Origin: Sphingomonas panacis
GTDB lineage: Bacteria; Pseudomonadota; Alphaproteobacteria; Sphingomonadales; Sphingomonadaceae
NCBI RefSeq assembly: GCF_001717955.1
Contig: NZ_CP014168.1
Span: forward strand, 434,001 to 498,000
Direction of reading: 5' to 3'
Length of the DNA: 64,000 nucleotides
The notes below the pieces were generated by a model that was not told the DNA's origin, made no database searches, and saw only the letters and a program-made list of their open reading frames with translations. This document shows positions 46,965 to 56,825 of the stretch, one piece after another. Within the stretch, counting starts at the first letter, position 1. Each line of letters opens with the position of its first letter. A program made the translations under genes and the position numbers.

Positions 46965-47653
46965 CGGCGCTTCCTCCCTCGAAATTGCTCTGGGCCGCCG
47001 AACTGCCGCGCGGAATGTGGGGCCTCGCCGAACTGCTTGGCGCCCGCGCGCGGCTGAAGAGCGCGCCGAAGGGCGACGGCCGGCCGGTGATGATCCTGCC
47101 CGGCCTCGTCAACACCGATCGCTCGAACCTGCTGCTGCAACGCTTCCTCCGCCGGCTCGGCTACCGCGTCGAAGGCTGGGGCCTCGGCCGCAACCTCGGC
47201 ACGCGCGCGATCGGCCGCGAGGGCGAGGTGCTGATGCAACGCATCGCCGCGCTCCACCGCGAGACCGGCGAGCCGGTGACGCTGATCGGCATCAGTCTCG
47301 GCGGCATCATGGCGCGCATCGCGGCGCACCGCGCGCGCGCGTCGGTCCGCGAAGTCATCACGATCAGTTCGCCCTATGCCGGCTCGGCCCGCGCGACCAA
47401 CGTCTGGCGCTCGTTCGAATTCTTCACCGGCGACCGGATCGACGACGATCACGTCCGCGCGCAGGCGGCACTCGCCGCCAAGCCGTTGCCTGTCCCCGAA
47501 ACCGCGATCTGGAGCCGAAGCGACGGTCTCGTCGCTGGCGAGATCTGTCACACGCGCGGTGCCCGCGCGATCGAGGTGCGCAGCAGCCACATCGGAGTGC
47601 AGTGGCGCGCCGAAGTGATGCTCGCGGTCGCCGGCGTTCTCGCCGGACGCTGA
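46949..47653 (+). CDS. Alpha/beta-hydrolase, lipase-like
   Basis: Protein of 234 residues. The oxyanion segment VMILPGLVNTDRSNLLLQRF and the nucleophile elbow LIGISLGGIMARIAAHR (Ser in GISLGG) indicate a lipase/esterase-like alpha/beta hydrolase; SSPYAGSARATNVW and a terminal His in RSSHIGVQW fit a triglyceride-lipase or PHB-type group. No signal peptide is present. It overlaps the upstream gene and ends seven bases from the convergent ptsP gene. Confidence 0.75.
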   Translation: MVQDVAALPPSKLLWAAELPRGMWGLAELLGARARLKSAPKGDGRPVMILPGLVNTDRSNLLLQRFLRRLGYRVEGWGLGRNLGTRAIGREGEVLMQRIAALHRETGEPVTLIGISLGGIMARIAAHRARASVREVITISSPYAGSARATNVWRSFEFFTGDRIDDDHVRAQAALAAKPLPVPETAIWSRSDGLVAGEICHTRGARAIEVRSSHIGVQWRAEVMLAVAGVLAGR

Positions 47654-47660
47654 TCCGTCG

Positions 47661-49928
47661 TTACGCCAGCTCGACGCCCTGCGCGGCGGCCCAATCCGAC
47701 AGCGCGGCGCGCATGTCGCGTGGTGGCGCTGCGAGCAGGCTTTCCATCTTCACCAGCAGCGCGGCGCGGTCGAGCGAGCGCACCATCGCCTTGACCGGGC
47801 CAACCGCCGCCGGCGTGATCGAAAGCCGGTCGATGCCGAGACCGATCAGCGCCATCGCCTCCAGCGTGCGGCCGCCCATCTCGCCGCACACGCCGAGTTG
47901 CACGCCGGCCGCGCGGCACGGCTCGACCAGCCGGCGCAGGAAGCGCAGGATCGCGGCGCTGAGCCAATCGTAGCGCTCGGCGAGCTTGGGATTCGCGCGG
48001 TCGGCGGCGAACAGGAATTGCGTCAGATCATTGGTGCCGACCGAGAGAAAGTCGAGCTTGGGCAACAGCAGATCGAGCTGCTCGGCGAGCGCGGGGACTT
48101 CTAGCATCGCGCCATAGCGGATCACCAGAGGCATCATCTTGCCGCGCCGGATCAGCCACGCGCGCTGAGCCTCGAACAAGGCGCGCGCTTCCTCGAACTC
48201 CCACGGCTCGGATACCATCGGGAACATCACGTTGAGCGTGCGGCCACCCGCCGCCTCGAGCAGCGCGCGCGCCTGCGCCTTCATCAATCCCGGCCGTTCG
48301 AGAGCCAGCCGCAATGCGCGCCAGCCCATCGCCGGATTTTCTTCATCCTCGTCCTTACTGAGGTACGGCAGCGCCTTGTCGCCGCCGATATCGACGGTGC
48401 GGAAGATCACCGGGCGTTCGCCGGCCGTCTCCAGCACGTCGCGGTAGAGGCGTTGCTGGCGTTCGCGCGCGGGCAATGTCGAGGAGACGAGGAACTGGAA
48501 TTCGGTGCGGAACAGGCCAATGCCGTCGGCGCCTGTCAAATCCAGCGCGGCAACGTCGTCGCGCAGGCCCGCGTTGACCATCACCGTCACGCGGTGGCCG
48601 TCTTTGGTCACCGGCAATTCGTTCCTGAGTGACGCGAACGCGGCGCGGCGTTTCTGGCGAAGTTCCTGCTTGGCCTCGAATGCCTCTTCCATCGAAGACG
48701 ACGGCCGTGCGAACACATGCCCCGCCGTCACGTCGAGGAGCAGCGCGTCGCCTTCGCTGATGAGCCGCCGCACGCTCTTGACGCGGCCGAGCACCGGCAC
48801 GCCCATCGCGCGCGCGACGATCGTGACGTGCGCGGTGAGCGAGCCTTCCTCCAGCACCACGCCTTTGAGGCGGCGGCGATCATATTCGAGCAGCTCGGCG
48901 GGGCCGAGATTGCGGGCGATCAGGATGGTGTCCTGGCGCAGGCCCATTTGCGCCGCGGTGCCGAGCTGGCCCGAGACGATGCGGAGCAGGCGGTTCGACA
49001 GATCCTCGAGATCGTGCATCCGGTCCGCGAGCAGCGGATCGTCGATCTGGCGCATCCGCATGCGAGTGCGCTGTTGGACTCGCTCGATCGCGGCCTCCGC
49101 GGTCAGGCCGCTGTCGATGGCTTCGTTGATGCGGCGCGCCCAACCCTCGTCGTAGGCGAACATCTTATAGGTCGCGAGCACCTCTTCATGTTCGCCACCT
49201 ATGCCGAATTCGGCTTCGCGCGCGATCCGGTCGATCTGCTCGCGCATCTTGTCGAACGCGGCGTAGACCCGGTGGCGCTCGGCCTCGACATCCTCGGCGA
49301 CGGTGTGTTCGACGACGATGCGCGGCTGGTGATAGACCGCGAAGCCGCTCGCCATGCCATCGACCAGCTTGAGGCCGACGATGCGGATCGGCGCGGTCGG
49401 CTGGACCCGCGCGGCGGCGGCGCCCGCGCCATCGACCAGATCGGCGTTGGCGATCAGTTCGGACAGCACCATCGCCACGGTCTGCAACGCCTCGATCTCG
49501 ACATCGTCGTAGCGGTGCGGATCGGCATGCTGGACGCACAAGACGCCCACGGCGCGCTCGCGCCGGATGATCGGTACGCCGGCGAAGCTGTGATATTTGT
49601 CCTCGCCGGTTTCCGGCCGATAGGCGAAATCGGGGTGCGATGCGGCCTCGTCCAGGTTGAGCGTCTCGACATTCTGCGCGATCGTGCCGACCAATCCCTC
49701 GCCCGGCGCGAGCTTGGTGACATGGACGGCCTCCTGCGCCAGCCCGCGCGTCGCGTAGAGTTCGAGCGCACCATCGCGCAGCAGATAGATCGAGCAGACC
49801 TCGCTCGCCATGCCCTCGCCGACGATCTGGACGACCGAATTGAGCTTCGCCTGTGCGGGCGTGCGCGACGCCATCACATCGTGGAGGCGAACCAGGATTT
49901 CGCGCGCGGAGGCAACGGCGGTGAGCAT
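47661..49928 (-). CDS. ptsP: PtsP, nitrogen-type phosphotransferase enzyme I
   Basis: Enzyme I of the nitrogen phosphotransferase system, which phosphorylates NPr from phosphoenolpyruvate; 755 residues. The N-terminal GAF domain (about 1-160) is the Ntr-specific sensor; then an EI-N domain with phospho-His367 in SLTAHVTIVARAMGVPVLG, and the PEP-binding barrel (GIGLFRTEFQFL, FRTVDIGGDKALPYL, CGEMGG). The ATG 49928 begins the GAF domain; earlier open codons to 49982 lack a start signal. The npr and ptsN genes are not nearby. Confidence 0.95.
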   Translation of the reverse strand: MLTAVASAREILVRLHDVMASRTPAQAKLNSVVQIVGEGMASEVCSIYLLRDGALELYATRGLAQEAVHVTKLAPGEGLVGTIAQNVETLNLDEAASHPDFAYRPETGEDKYHSFAGVPIIRRERAVGVLCVQHADPHRYDDVEIEALQTVAMVLSELIANADLVDGAGAAAARVQPTAPIRIVGLKLVDGMASGFAVYHQPRIVVEHTVAEDVEAERHRVYAAFDKMREQIDRIAREAEFGIGGEHEEVLATYKMFAYDEGWARRINEAIDSGLTAEAAIERVQQRTRMRMRQIDDPLLADRMHDLEDLSNRLLRIVSGQLGTAAQMGLRQDTILIARNLGPAELLEYDRRRLKGVVLEEGSLTAHVTIVARAMGVPVLGRVKSVRRLISEGDALLLDVTAGHVFARPSSSMEEAFEAKQELRQKRRAAFASLRNELPVTKDGHRVTVMVNAGLRDDVAALDLTGADGIGLFRTEFQFLVSSTLPARERQQRLYRDVLETAGERPVIFRTVDIGGDKALPYLSKDEDEENPAMGWRALRLALERPGLMKAQARALLEAAGGRTLNVMFPMVSEPWEFEEARALFEAQRAWLIRRGKMMPLVIRYGAMLEVPALAEQLDLLLPKLDFLSVGTNDLTQFLFAADRANPKLAERYDWLSAAILRFLRRLVEPCRAAGVQLGVCGEMGGRTLEAMALIGLGIDRLSITPAAVGPVKAMVRSLDRAALLVKMESLLAAPPRDMRAALSDWAAAQGVELA

Positions 49929-50003
49929 ATGCGATTCGCTATCAGAATGCCGCGGGGCGATCCATCGTGCGGCGCACAACAAATGATTGCACGCGCAGAA
50001 TAT

Positions 50004-51026
50004 TCAGTCGAACAGCCCGTCTTGGCTTCCCGCCGGCGGGTTGAGGCCGAGATGCTTCCAGCCGCCCGCGTTGAGACAGCGCCCGCGCGCCGTCCGCGCC
50101 ACCAGACCGAGCTGGATCAGATAGGGTTCGATGACTTCCTCGACCGTGTCGCGTGGCTCGCTGAGCCCCGCCGCGAGCGTCTCGACGCCCACCGGGCCGC
50201 CGCGGTAGATATCGGCGATCATCATCAAATAGCGCCGGTCCATCGCGTCGAGCCCGAGCCCATCGACTTCGAGCCGGTTGAGCGCTGCGTCGGCGGCGCG
50301 CGCATCGACGCTGTTATGGCCGGCGGCATGCGCGAAATCGCGCACGCGGCGCAGCAGCCGTCCGGCGATGCGCGGCGTGCCGCGCGCGCGCCTAGCGATT
50401 TCGCGGGCACCATCGGCTGTGATCCCAAGCCCGAGCAGCGCCGCCGCACGGGTGACGACGCGTTCCAGTTCATCGACGGTGTAGAAGCTCAACCGAACCG
50501 GAATGCCGAAGCGATCGCGCAGCGGCGTGGTGAGCAGCCCCTGCCGCGTAGTCGCGCCGACCAGAGTGAAACGGGGCAGATCGATCCGCACGGAGCGCGC
50601 CGACGGCCCCTCACCGATCATCAGATCGAGCGCGCGGTCTTCCATCGCCGGGTACAGCACTTCCTCGACCGCCGGCTGGAGCCGGTGGATCTCGTCGATG
50701 AACAGCACGTCGCCGTCTTCGAGGTTGGTGAGCAAGGCGGCGAGATCGCCCGACTTGGCGATCACCGGACCAGAGGTAGCGCGGAATCCCACTCCCATCT
50801 CGCGCGCGATGATCTGCGCGAGCGTCGTCTTGCCGAGGCCCGGCGGACCGAAGAACAGCACATGATCGAGCGCATCGCCGCGCGCGCGCGCCGCCGCGAT
50901 GAACACGCGCAGGTTTTCGCGCGCCGCCTTCTGGCCGACGAAATCGTCAAGCGACTTGGGGCGCAGCGCCGCGTCGACGTCCTCGGGGCGGCGCGTGGGT
51001 GCGAGCAGGCGGTCAGGATCGTCCAT
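50004..51026 (-). CDS. ruvB: Holliday junction branch migration helicase RuvB
   Basis: AAA+ motor of branch migration, 340 residues. Walker A is [14 protein letters not shown], Walker [12 protein letters not shown], and the RuvB arginine region [19 protein letters not shown]; the C-terminal winged helix has [20 protein letters not shown]. It is on the same strand as ruvA and ruvC but separated from ruvA by an unknown gene and by an opposite-strand urcA-like gene, so it needs its own promoter. The gene begins [17 protein letters not shown], a normal RuvB start. Confidence 0.97.
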   Translation of the reverse strand: MDDPDRLLAPTRRPEDVDAALRPKSLDDFVGQKAARENLRVFIAAARARGDALDHVLFFGPPGLGKTTLAQIIAREMGVGFRATSGPVIAKSGDLAALLTNLEDGDVLFIDEIHRLQPAVEEVLYPAMEDRALDLMIGEGPSARSVRIDLPRFTLVGATTRQGLLTTPLRDRFGIPVRLSFYTVDELERVVTRAAALLGLGITADGAREIARRARGTPRIAGRLLRRVRDFAHAAGHNSVDARAADAALNRLEVDGLGLDAMDRRYLMMIADIYRGGPVGVETLAAGLSEPRDTVEEVIEPYLIQLGLVARTARGRCLNAGGWKHLGLNPPAGSQDGLFD

Positions 51027-51082
51027 CGGCCCGTTCCCTACCTGTTCGCGACCTGCCCTGTCGAGCGGTCAATATCGGCGCG

Positions 51083-51640
51083 TCAGCCCAGCGGGTTAGC
51101 ACTCGTCGGCGGCGCGGCGGGTTGCGTCGATCGCGCGCAGGCGAGCAGATAGCGCGCAAGCGGATCGACAAACTGCAACGACAGCGGGCGCGTTGCACCG
51201 ATCAACCGGCCGCAGGCGACGCCGACCGCAGTGCGTGCGGGGAGATCGAGCCGCCCCGTCACGATCGCCTCGGCAAAGGCCGGCTCGCTACGGAGATCGA
51301 CGACCAGCCTGTCGAAGAGAGTGGCGGTGTTGGCCGGGGCGCCCCGTACCGCATCGCCGAACGTCGCGATCAAAAGGCGCGCCCATTGCTCGGGGTCGGC
51401 CGGGCCTGCCGCGTGCAATTCGGTCTCGCGTTTCATTTGCTCGCGATAGGCGTCGCGGCTGATCCGGCCTGGATGGTCGTCGCTCGGCACGAACGGACGC
51501 CACCCCTTATCGGCGCTGCGGATCAGCGGCGTGCCGCAGCGAACGCAGAGCGTCCGAAGATCGACGTGATCGTGCCATACGCGGCGGTGTGACCTGCGAT
51601 GACCGATCACGGCACAAAGCGGTTTCATGAGGATCGACAT
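51083..51640 (-). CDS. Hypothetical protein between ruvA and ruvB
   Basis: Unrecognised 185-residue protein. It has a CxxC (LCVRCG) after a basic His/Arg segment (VIGHRRSHRRVWHDH), which could bind zinc; the rest is mostly helical with no membrane segment. The start may also be ATG 51628. It ends 57 bases before the ruvB start, so it might be in the same transcript. I cannot suggest a function. Confidence 0.55.
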   Translation of the reverse strand: MSILMKPLCAVIGHRRSHRRVWHDHVDLRTLCVRCGTPLIRSADKGWRPFVPSDDHPGRISRDAYREQMKRETELHAAGPADPEQWARLLIATFGDAVRGAPANTATLFDRLVVDLRSEPAFAEAIVTGRLDLPARTAVGVACGRLIGATRPLSLQFVDPLARYLLACARSTQPAAPPTSANPLG

Positions 51641-51908
51641 GTCGCCGCTATACGCTGGTTTGTTACAAACGTTACGTCACTGGAATGATTTTTTTTCGGA
51701 TCAGCCGGAAATTTGCGCCCGAATGAACCGTTGAGAAACCGCTCTTGTCCGGCTTGTCCGAGAGGCGTACAGGAGCCGCCCAGTTTCATGGAGCAGCCGC
51801 GGACCTATGCGTCGCGGACCGGCGACTGACCATGAGGAGGACGCTGCCGCGCAGCGCCCCCGCCCGTCGGGCACAGGTATAGCAGGCGGCGCGCAGGAGT
51901 ATGATGCA

Positions 51909-52253
51909 ATGTCTGGAGTTATAAAAGCTGCGGCGATCGGCCGGGGTGCTGTTTTCGCGTGCGCGCTGTTCGGCGCGACCGCTGTGGCGACACCCGCGTT
52001 GGCCGACCCGATCGATGTCATCACCAGCATCCGTGTGGCGAAGCTCGCGCCGCCGGCGACCCCCGCCGAGCACGCCGCGTTGCGCCAGCGCATCGCGCGC
52101 GCGGCCGAGAGCGCCTGCGGCTCCGACGAGCGCAGCCTCGCCGAATATCGCTATGCGGTTCGCCAGTCGCCGTGCTTCCGCGAAAGCTACAGCACCGCGA
52201 TGGAAGAGTTGAACACGCGCTGGGGCACCGCCACCGCCGGCGGCGGGCGCTGA
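51909..52253 (+). CDS. UrcA-family exported protein
   Basis: Small periplasmic protein of 114 residues with a signal peptide ending ATPALA. The mature part, VAKLAPPATPAEHAALRQRI then AARACG-like AAESACGSDERSLAEYR and CFRESYSTAM, matches the sphingomonad UrcA family, named from its conserved Cys and helical content; function unknown. AGGAG is nine bases before ATG 51909. It points opposite to the ruv genes and ends at a hairpin shared with ruvA. Confidence 0.78.
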   Translation: MSGVIKAAAIGRGAVFACALFGATAVATPALADPIDVITSIRVAKLAPPATPAEHAALRQRIARAAESACGSDERSLAEYRYAVRQSPCFRESYSTAMEELNTRWGTATAGGGR

Positions 52254-52260
52254 GCTTTCC

Positions 52261-52287
52261 GACCGCCCGCCCTTGTGGCGGGCGGTC
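52261..52287. terminator. Hairpin between convergent urcA-like and ruvA genes
   Basis: GACCGCCCGCC at 52261-52271 pairs with GGCGGGCGGTC at 52277-52287 around CTTGT. Probably bidirectional; no T-run on the plus strand. Confidence 0.6.
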
Positions 52288-52295
52288 GATCGCCA

Positions 52296-52889
52296 CTATT
52301 TCGCGGCCTTGCGCAGCGCGAGCCGTACCAAAGCATCTAACGTCGCGCCCGCGCCTAGATCCTCCTCCGCCGCAGCCACCGCGCTTGAGGCTTCCGCCGG
52401 GCGGAAGCCGAGGTTGAGCAGCGCCGACACCGCATCCGCGCCCGCGCCGACCGGCGCGACCGCCGGTGTCGCGCCGCCGAGTACGACCCCGCCGATCCGG
52501 TCCTTCAATTCGCGCACGATCCGCTCGGCGAGTTTGGGGCCGACGCCGTTGGCGCGCGCCACCATCGCCTTGTCCTGGGCGGCGATCGCGCGGGCGAGTT
52601 CGGATGGATCGAGCGCGGACAGGATCGCCAGCGCGACGCGCGCCCCTACGCCCTGCACGCCGGTGAGCAAGCGGAAGGCATCACGTTCGGATGCGGTCGC
52701 GAAGCCGACGAGACGGAGGAAATCCTCGCCGACCAGCATCTCGGTGTGCAGCATCACCGCTTCGCCGACCGCGCCGATCGCCGACAGCGTGCGTGTCGAA
52801 GCCCCGACCAGATAGCCGACGCCGCCGACATCGACGATGGCGTGGTCCAGCCCGGTCGAGTCGAGCCGGCCCTTGAGGTGCGCGATCAT
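52296..52889 (-). CDS. ruvA: Holliday junction DNA-binding subunit RuvA
   Basis: Tetrameric junction-binding protein, 197 residues. It begins [20 protein letters not shown] with the OB-fold motif VGGVGYLV, has the tandem helix-hairpin-helix elements ([14 protein letters not shown] and [18 protein letters not shown]), and a C-terminal domain III ([15 protein letters not shown]) that contacts RuvB. It is followed by the hairpin and has ruvC upstream, about 230 bases away, with a repeat between. Confidence 0.96.
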   Translation of the reverse strand: MIAHLKGRLDSTGLDHAIVDVGGVGYLVGASTRTLSAIGAVGEAVMLHTEMLVGEDFLRLVGFATASERDAFRLLTGVQGVGARVALAILSALDPSELARAIAAQDKAMVARANGVGPKLAERIVRELKDRIGGVVLGGATPAVAPVGAGADAVSALLNLGFRPAEASSAVAAAEEDLGAGATLDALVRLALRKAAK

Positions 52890-53011
52890 GTCAGGAGAGC
52901 CGGGCTATCGCGTTCATACGGGTACATATGCGGAACGGCGCGGGCGAGGAAAGCGAAAAGATCGGTTCACGCGGCGGCGGGGAGATAGGCCGAGGGTTTC
53001 CGCAGCTTATC

Positions 53012-53093
53012 CCGTTCTCCCGCGAAAGGGGGCGTCCTGAGCCACAAGCGATCCGCTGAGTGGCTCTGGACCCCCGCGTTCGCGGGGGAACGG
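53012..53093. repeat. Inverted repeat between ruvC and ruvA
   Basis: CCGTTCTCCCGCGAA from 53012 is matched, imperfectly, by TTCGCGGGGGAACGG ending at 53093; inner bases around GAGCCAC/GTGGCTC pair too. No gene here. Confidence 0.65.
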
Positions 53094-53118
53094 TTAGCCG
53101 TCGACCCCTACGCGAACC

Positions 53119-53610
53119 TTATCGCCCCGCGAGCGAGCGCGCGCTGGCGAGGTGGTGCGCGTGACAGATCGCCACCGCGAGCGCGTCGGCGGCGTCGGGG
53201 CCGTCGATCTTCACGCCGGGCAGCAGCCGCGCGACCATCGCGTGAACCTGCGCCTTTTCGGCCGCGCCGGTGCCGACCACCGCTTTCTTGACCAGCCGGG
53301 CGGCATATTCGCCGACGTCGATGCCGCCGCGCGCGACCGCACAGATCACCACGCCCCGCGCCTGGCCGAGCTTGAGCGTCGATTGCGGGTTGGCGTTGAC
53401 GAACACTTCCTCGACGGCGGCGGCTTGCGGAGCGTGATCGAACATCAAAGCCGACAGCATCGTGTCGAGATGGGTTAGCCGGCGCGCGAGCGGGGCGGCG
53501 CTGTCAGTCTTGAGGCGGCCGTTGGCGAGGTGCGACAGCCGGTTGCCCTCGGCGCGGATCAGTCCCCAGCCCGTGATACCAAGGCCGGGGTCGAGGCCGA
53601 GGATGATCAT
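53119..53610 (-). CDS. ruvC: Crossover junction endonuclease RuvC
   Basis: Resolvase that cuts Holliday junctions symmetrically, 163 residues. Start ATG 53610 with GGGAGA upstream gives [19 protein letters not shown], whose Asp7 is a catalytic residue; Glu in [13 protein letters not shown] and the C-terminal [18 protein letters not shown] pair complete the acidic site. Open codons upstream to 53796 are repeat sequence, not coding. It precedes ruvA on the same strand. Confidence 0.96.
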   Translation of the reverse strand: MIILGLDPGLGITGWGLIRAEGNRLSHLANGRLKTDSAAPLARRLTHLDTMLSALMFDHAPQAAAVEEVFVNANPQSTLKLGQARGVVICAVARGGIDVGEYAARLVKKAVVGTGAAEKAQVHAMVARLLPGVKIDGPDAADALAVAICHAHHLASARSLAGR

Positions 53611-53615
53611 CGAAT

Positions 53616-53724
53616 CTCCCCTCCCGCTTGCGGGAGGGGCCGGGGGAGGGCGTGTCGAAACCGAAAAGACCGTATTGGGGAGGACAGGCCCTCCCCTAGC
53701 CCCTCCCGCAAGCGGGAGGGGGAT
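53616..53724. repeat. Two palindromic repeats between yebC and ruvC
   Basis: CCCCTCCCGCTTGCGGGAGG from 53618 and CCCCTCCCGCAAGCGGGAGG from about 53700 are each palindromic and are inverted copies of one another. A third strand-like GGGGAGGAC segment is between. This separates ruvC from yebC by 118 bases. Confidence 0.8.
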
Positions 53725-53728
53725 TTCG

Positions 53729-54472
53729 TCACGCCAGCTTCTCCATAACCGCGTCGGAGACTTCGTAATTGCCCCAGACGGTCTGGACGTCGTCATCGTC
53801 GTCGAGCGTGTCGATCAGCTTGAACAGCAAGGCCGCGTCGTCCTCGCCGACCTCGACCATCGTCTGCGGCTTCCAGGCGAGCTTGGCGCCTTCGGGTTCG
53901 CCGAGCACGGGGGTGATCGCCTTGACGACCTCGTGCAGATCGCCCTGTGCGGTCCAGATCTCGTGGCCGTCCTCGGACGAGGTGACATCCTCAGCACCGG
54001 CATCGAGCGCCGCCTCGAACACCTTTTCGGCATCGCCGACGCTCGCCGGATAGGTGATGAGCCCGACCCGGTCGAACGCGTGGCTCACTGAGCCCGACGC
54101 GCCGAGATTGCCGCCGTTGCGCGAGACCGCGATCCGCACGTTGGTGGCGGTCCGGTTGCGGTTGTCCGACAGCGCTTCGATGATGAGGCTGACGCCGCCG
54201 GGGCCGAAGCCCTCGTAGCGGATTTCCTCATAGGTCTCGGCATCGCTGCGCGAGGCCTTGTCGATCGCGCGCTGGATATTGTCCTTGGGCACCGACTGCG
54301 CCTTGGCGGCGTTGACGGCGGCGCGCAGCCGCGGGTTCATGTCCGGATCGGGCAGGCCCATCTTCGCCGCGACGGTGATTTCGCGGCTGAGCTTCGAGAA
54401 CATGCCCGAACGCTTCTTATCCTGCGCACCCTTGCGGTGCATGATGTTCTTGAACTTGGAATGGCCTGCCAT
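53729..54472 (-). CDS. yebC: YebC/PmpR-family DNA-binding protein
   Basis: Protein of 247 residues starting [20 protein letters not shown], the hallmark of YebC/TACO1 proteins, with [39 protein letters not shown] and a C-terminal domain ending [20 protein letters not shown]. Members act as transcription regulators or, as shown more recently, help ribosomes through proline stretches. The placement before ruvC is conserved in many bacteria. Length and start are ordinary. Confidence 0.95.
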   Translation of the reverse strand: MAGHSKFKNIMHRKGAQDKKRSGMFSKLSREITVAAKMGLPDPDMNPRLRAAVNAAKAQSVPKDNIQRAIDKASRSDAETYEEIRYEGFGPGGVSLIIEALSDNRNRTATNVRIAVSRNGGNLGASGSVSHAFDRVGLITYPASVGDAEKVFEAALDAGAEDVTSSEDGHEIWTAQGDLHEVVKAITPVLGEPEGAKLAWKPQTMVEVGEDDAALLFKLIDTLDDDDDVQTVWGNYEVSDAVMEKLA

Positions 54473-54515
54473 TGGAAACGTCCCGAAAGATTCTAACGCG
54501 CCTGACGATCTTGAT

Positions 54516-54631
54516 CCGTTCGTCCTGAGTGGCGACTGAGCGAAGCCGAAGGCGCGTATCGAAGGATGTGCCCCGCATCCTGTCCTTCGATACGGGTCTT
54601 CGACACGCTCAGCCCTACTCAGGACGAACGG
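54516..54631. repeat. Long inverted repeat between gapR and yebC
   Basis: CCGTTCGTCCTGAGT at 54516-54530 is exactly the reverse complement of 54617-54631. Inside, GCGTATCGAAGGAT pairs with ATCC-GTCCTTCGATACG-like sequence, so the whole could fold as a long hairpin. Related to repeats at 36128-36700. Confidence 0.8.
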
Positions 54632-54656
54632 AAAAAGCGAGTAGCCGCGCCTGGCG

Positions 54657-54896
54657 TCACGCCAGCCCCAGTGCCTGCTTGTACGTCTCGAGCAGCATCT
54701 CCGCCTCGTCGCGGTGGTGCTTCTCCATCTTGCGCAGGCGGACGATCGTGCGAATCGTCTTGACGTCGAAGCCGGTCGATTTGGCCTCGCCGTAAACGTC
54801 CTTGATGTCGTCAGCGATGCCCTTCTTTTCTTCCTCGAGGCGCTCGATACGCTCGATGAGAAGGCGAAGCTGGTCGGCGGCGATGGTCTCGCTCAT
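54657..54896 (-). CDS. gapR: GapR (DUF2312) nucleoid-associated protein
   Basis: DNA-binding protein of 79 residues, entirely helical: [20 protein letters not shown] then [20 protein letters not shown] and [16 protein letters not shown]. This matches GapR of Caulobacter, which wraps overtwisted DNA ahead of replication and transcription. GGGGGA is upstream of ATG 54896. It is a single gene in this strand run. Confidence 0.93.
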   Translation of the reverse strand: MSETIAADQLRLLIERIERLEEEKKGIADDIKDVYGEAKSTGFDVKTIRTIVRLRKMEKHHRDEAEMLLETYKQALGLA

Positions 54897-54978
54897 GTGG
54901 TGTCCCCCAAGGGTATGAATGGCTGAAAGCGAGCGCCTTTAAGCGAGCGCCGCCGCCACGTCACCCCCCGGACTCGCG

Positions 54979-55275
54979 TCACGCGTTCCTGGCGACGCTC
55001 TCCTGCATGCGCGCGATCTGTTCGGGGGTGGCGGCGGTCTGGTGCTCGGCCTTCCACTGCGCATAGGGCATTCCGTAGACAATCGCGCGGCCGGCATCCT
55101 TGTCGAGTTGGCCATCGCTCGCCTCGGCCACCCAATCCCCCAGGCAGTTGCGGCAGAAGCCGGCCAGCCCCATCAAGTCGACGTTCTGCGCGTCGCTGCG
55201 GTGGCGCAAATGGTGGACCAGCCGGCGGAACGCGGCGGCCGCGACCGTGTCGTCGAGATCTTCGATCGTCGTCAT
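54979..55275 (-). CDS. DUF1244 family protein
   Basis: Protein of 98 residues: AFRRLVHHLRHRSDAQNVDL, MGLAGFCRNCLGDWVAEASD, then KDAGRAIVYGMPYAQWKAEH. The CRNCLxxW segment with an Ala/His-rich helix is the DUF1244 signature (CxxC may bind metal). Function unknown. It is 82 bases upstream of gapR and points the same way; it is divergent from pyk. Confidence 0.85.
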   Translation of the reverse strand: MTTIEDLDDTVAAAAFRRLVHHLRHRSDAQNVDLMGLAGFCRNCLGDWVAEASDGQLDKDAGRAIVYGMPYAQWKAEHQTAATPEQIARMQESVARNA

Positions 55276-55346
55276 TGGTGTCTTTCCGTGGTTGATCGGT
55301 GGTAGATAGGGGCTAGAGGGGCACGCGCAAACCGATGGGAACAGCC

Positions 55347-56804
55347 ATGACGAAGACCATCCACCCGCGTTCGCGCAAAGTCCGAATCCTCGCGACGCTC
55401 GGCCCCGCCAGCAGCAGCCCCGAGCAGATCGCCGCGCTGTACGAAGCGGGCGCCGACGCGTTCCGAATCAACATGAGCCACGGCGACCAGCAATCGAAGG
55501 TCGCGGTAATCGCGGCGATTCGCGAACTGGAAACGATCTATCGCCGCCCGACCACGATCCTCGCCGATCTGCAGGGGCCGAAGCTGCGTGTCGGCAAGTT
55601 CGCCGACGGCAAGGCCGAACTGGTCAAGGGCGCGACCTTCATCCTCGATCGCTCGTCCGAACTTGGCGACGCCGGCCGCGCCGAACTGCCGCACCGCGAG
55701 ATCTTCGCGGCGATCGAGCCGGGCGCCAGGCTGCTGCTCGACGACGGCAAGCTGGTGCTGCGCGTGACCGAACATGACGCCGACCGGATCGTCACCGAAG
55801 TGATCGTCGGCGGCTGGCTGTCGAACAACAAGGGCCTCAACGTGCCCGACGTGGTGGTGCCGATGGCGGCGCTGACGGAGAAGGACCGCAGCGACCTCGC
55901 CTTCGCGTGCGACCAGGGTGTCGACTGGATCGCGTTGTCGTTCGTGCAGCGGCCGGAAGATCTTGCCGAGGCGCGCAAGCTGATCCAGGGGCGTGCGGCT
56001 TTGCTCGCTAAGATCGAGAAGCCGAGCGCGATCGAGCGGCTCGAGGAGATCGTCGAGATGTGCGACGGCGTGATGGTCGCGCGTGGCGATCTCGGCGTCG
56101 AGCTGCCGCCCGAGACGGTGCCGCCGCTCCAGAAGCGAATCATCGAGGTTTCGCGCCGGCTGGGCCGCCCGGTGGTGGTGGCGACTCAGATGCTCGAATC
56201 GATGATCACCTCGCCGTCACCAACTCGCGCGGAAGTGTCCGACGTGGCGACCGCGATCTATGACGGCGCCGATGCGATCATGCTGTCGGCGGAAAGCGCG
56301 TCGGGCTCCTGGCCGACCGAGTCGGTGGCGATGATGGATGCGATCGGCGCCGCGGTCGAGCGCGATCCCACGCACGGCGACCGAATCCACTTTACCGTGA
56401 CGCGCCCCGACCCGACCACCGCCGACGCGCTGGCCGAGGCCGCCAAGAACATCGCAGCGACGGTGTCGGCGGTCGCGATCATCTGCTTCACCGCCTCGGG
56501 ATCGACCGCGCGCCGCGTGGCGCGCGAGCGGCCCGGCGTGCCGCTGATGGTGCTGACGCCCAAGCCCGAGACGGCGCGGCGATCGGGGCTGCTGTGGGGC
56601 GCCTATCCGATCCTCACCAAGGACGTCACCTCGTTCGAGGAGATGGTTTCCAAGTCGAAGCGGATGGCGCTGCGCCACGGCATCGCCAAGGCGGGCGACC
56701 GGGTCATCATCATGGCGGGCGTGCCATTCGGGACGCCGGGGTCGACCAACGTACTGCATGTGGTGCGGATCGTCGGCGATGAGCTGAACGGCTATTCGAG
56801 CTGA
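55347..56804 (+). CDS. pyk: Pyruvate kinase
   Basis: Converts phosphoenolpyruvate and ADP to pyruvate and ATP, 485 residues from ATG 55347 (GGGA seven bases upstream; ATG 55335 would add four residues). Motifs are RILATLGPASSSPEQI, FRINMSHGDQQSK, LADLQGPKLRVG, IALSFVQRPEDLAEAR, the Lys-Glu active site in LLAKIEKPSAIERL and MVARGDLGVELPPE, and TSPSPTRAEVSDVATAIYDG. The C-terminal domain is complete. GlnR-like control is not visible; a small GCCCC/GGGG hairpin follows at 56808. Confidence 0.96.
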   Translation: MTKTIHPRSRKVRILATLGPASSSPEQIAALYEAGADAFRINMSHGDQQSKVAVIAAIRELETIYRRPTTILADLQGPKLRVGKFADGKAELVKGATFILDRSSELGDAGRAELPHREIFAAIEPGARLLLDDGKLVLRVTEHDADRIVTEVIVGGWLSNNKGLNVPDVVVPMAALTEKDRSDLAFACDQGVDWIALSFVQRPEDLAEARKLIQGRAALLAKIEKPSAIERLEEIVEMCDGVMVARGDLGVELPPETVPPLQKRIIEVSRRLGRPVVVATQMLESMITSPSPTRAEVSDVATAIYDGADAIMLSAESASGSWPTESVAMMDAIGAAVERDPTHGDRIHFTVTRPDPTTADALAEAAKNIAATVSAVAIICFTASGSTARRVARERPGVPLMVLTPKPETARRSGLLWGAYPILTKDVTSFEEMVSKSKRMALRHGIAKAGDRVIIMAGVPFGTPGSTNVLHVVRIVGDELNGYSS

Positions 56805-56825
56805 TTCGCCCCGTTCCGGGGAGGA

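Noticed and set aside
48717..51152. 811-codon plus-strand frame
   Set aside because: It is antisense to ptsP and ruvB, with no domain and a repetitive Arg/Asp/Ala composition.
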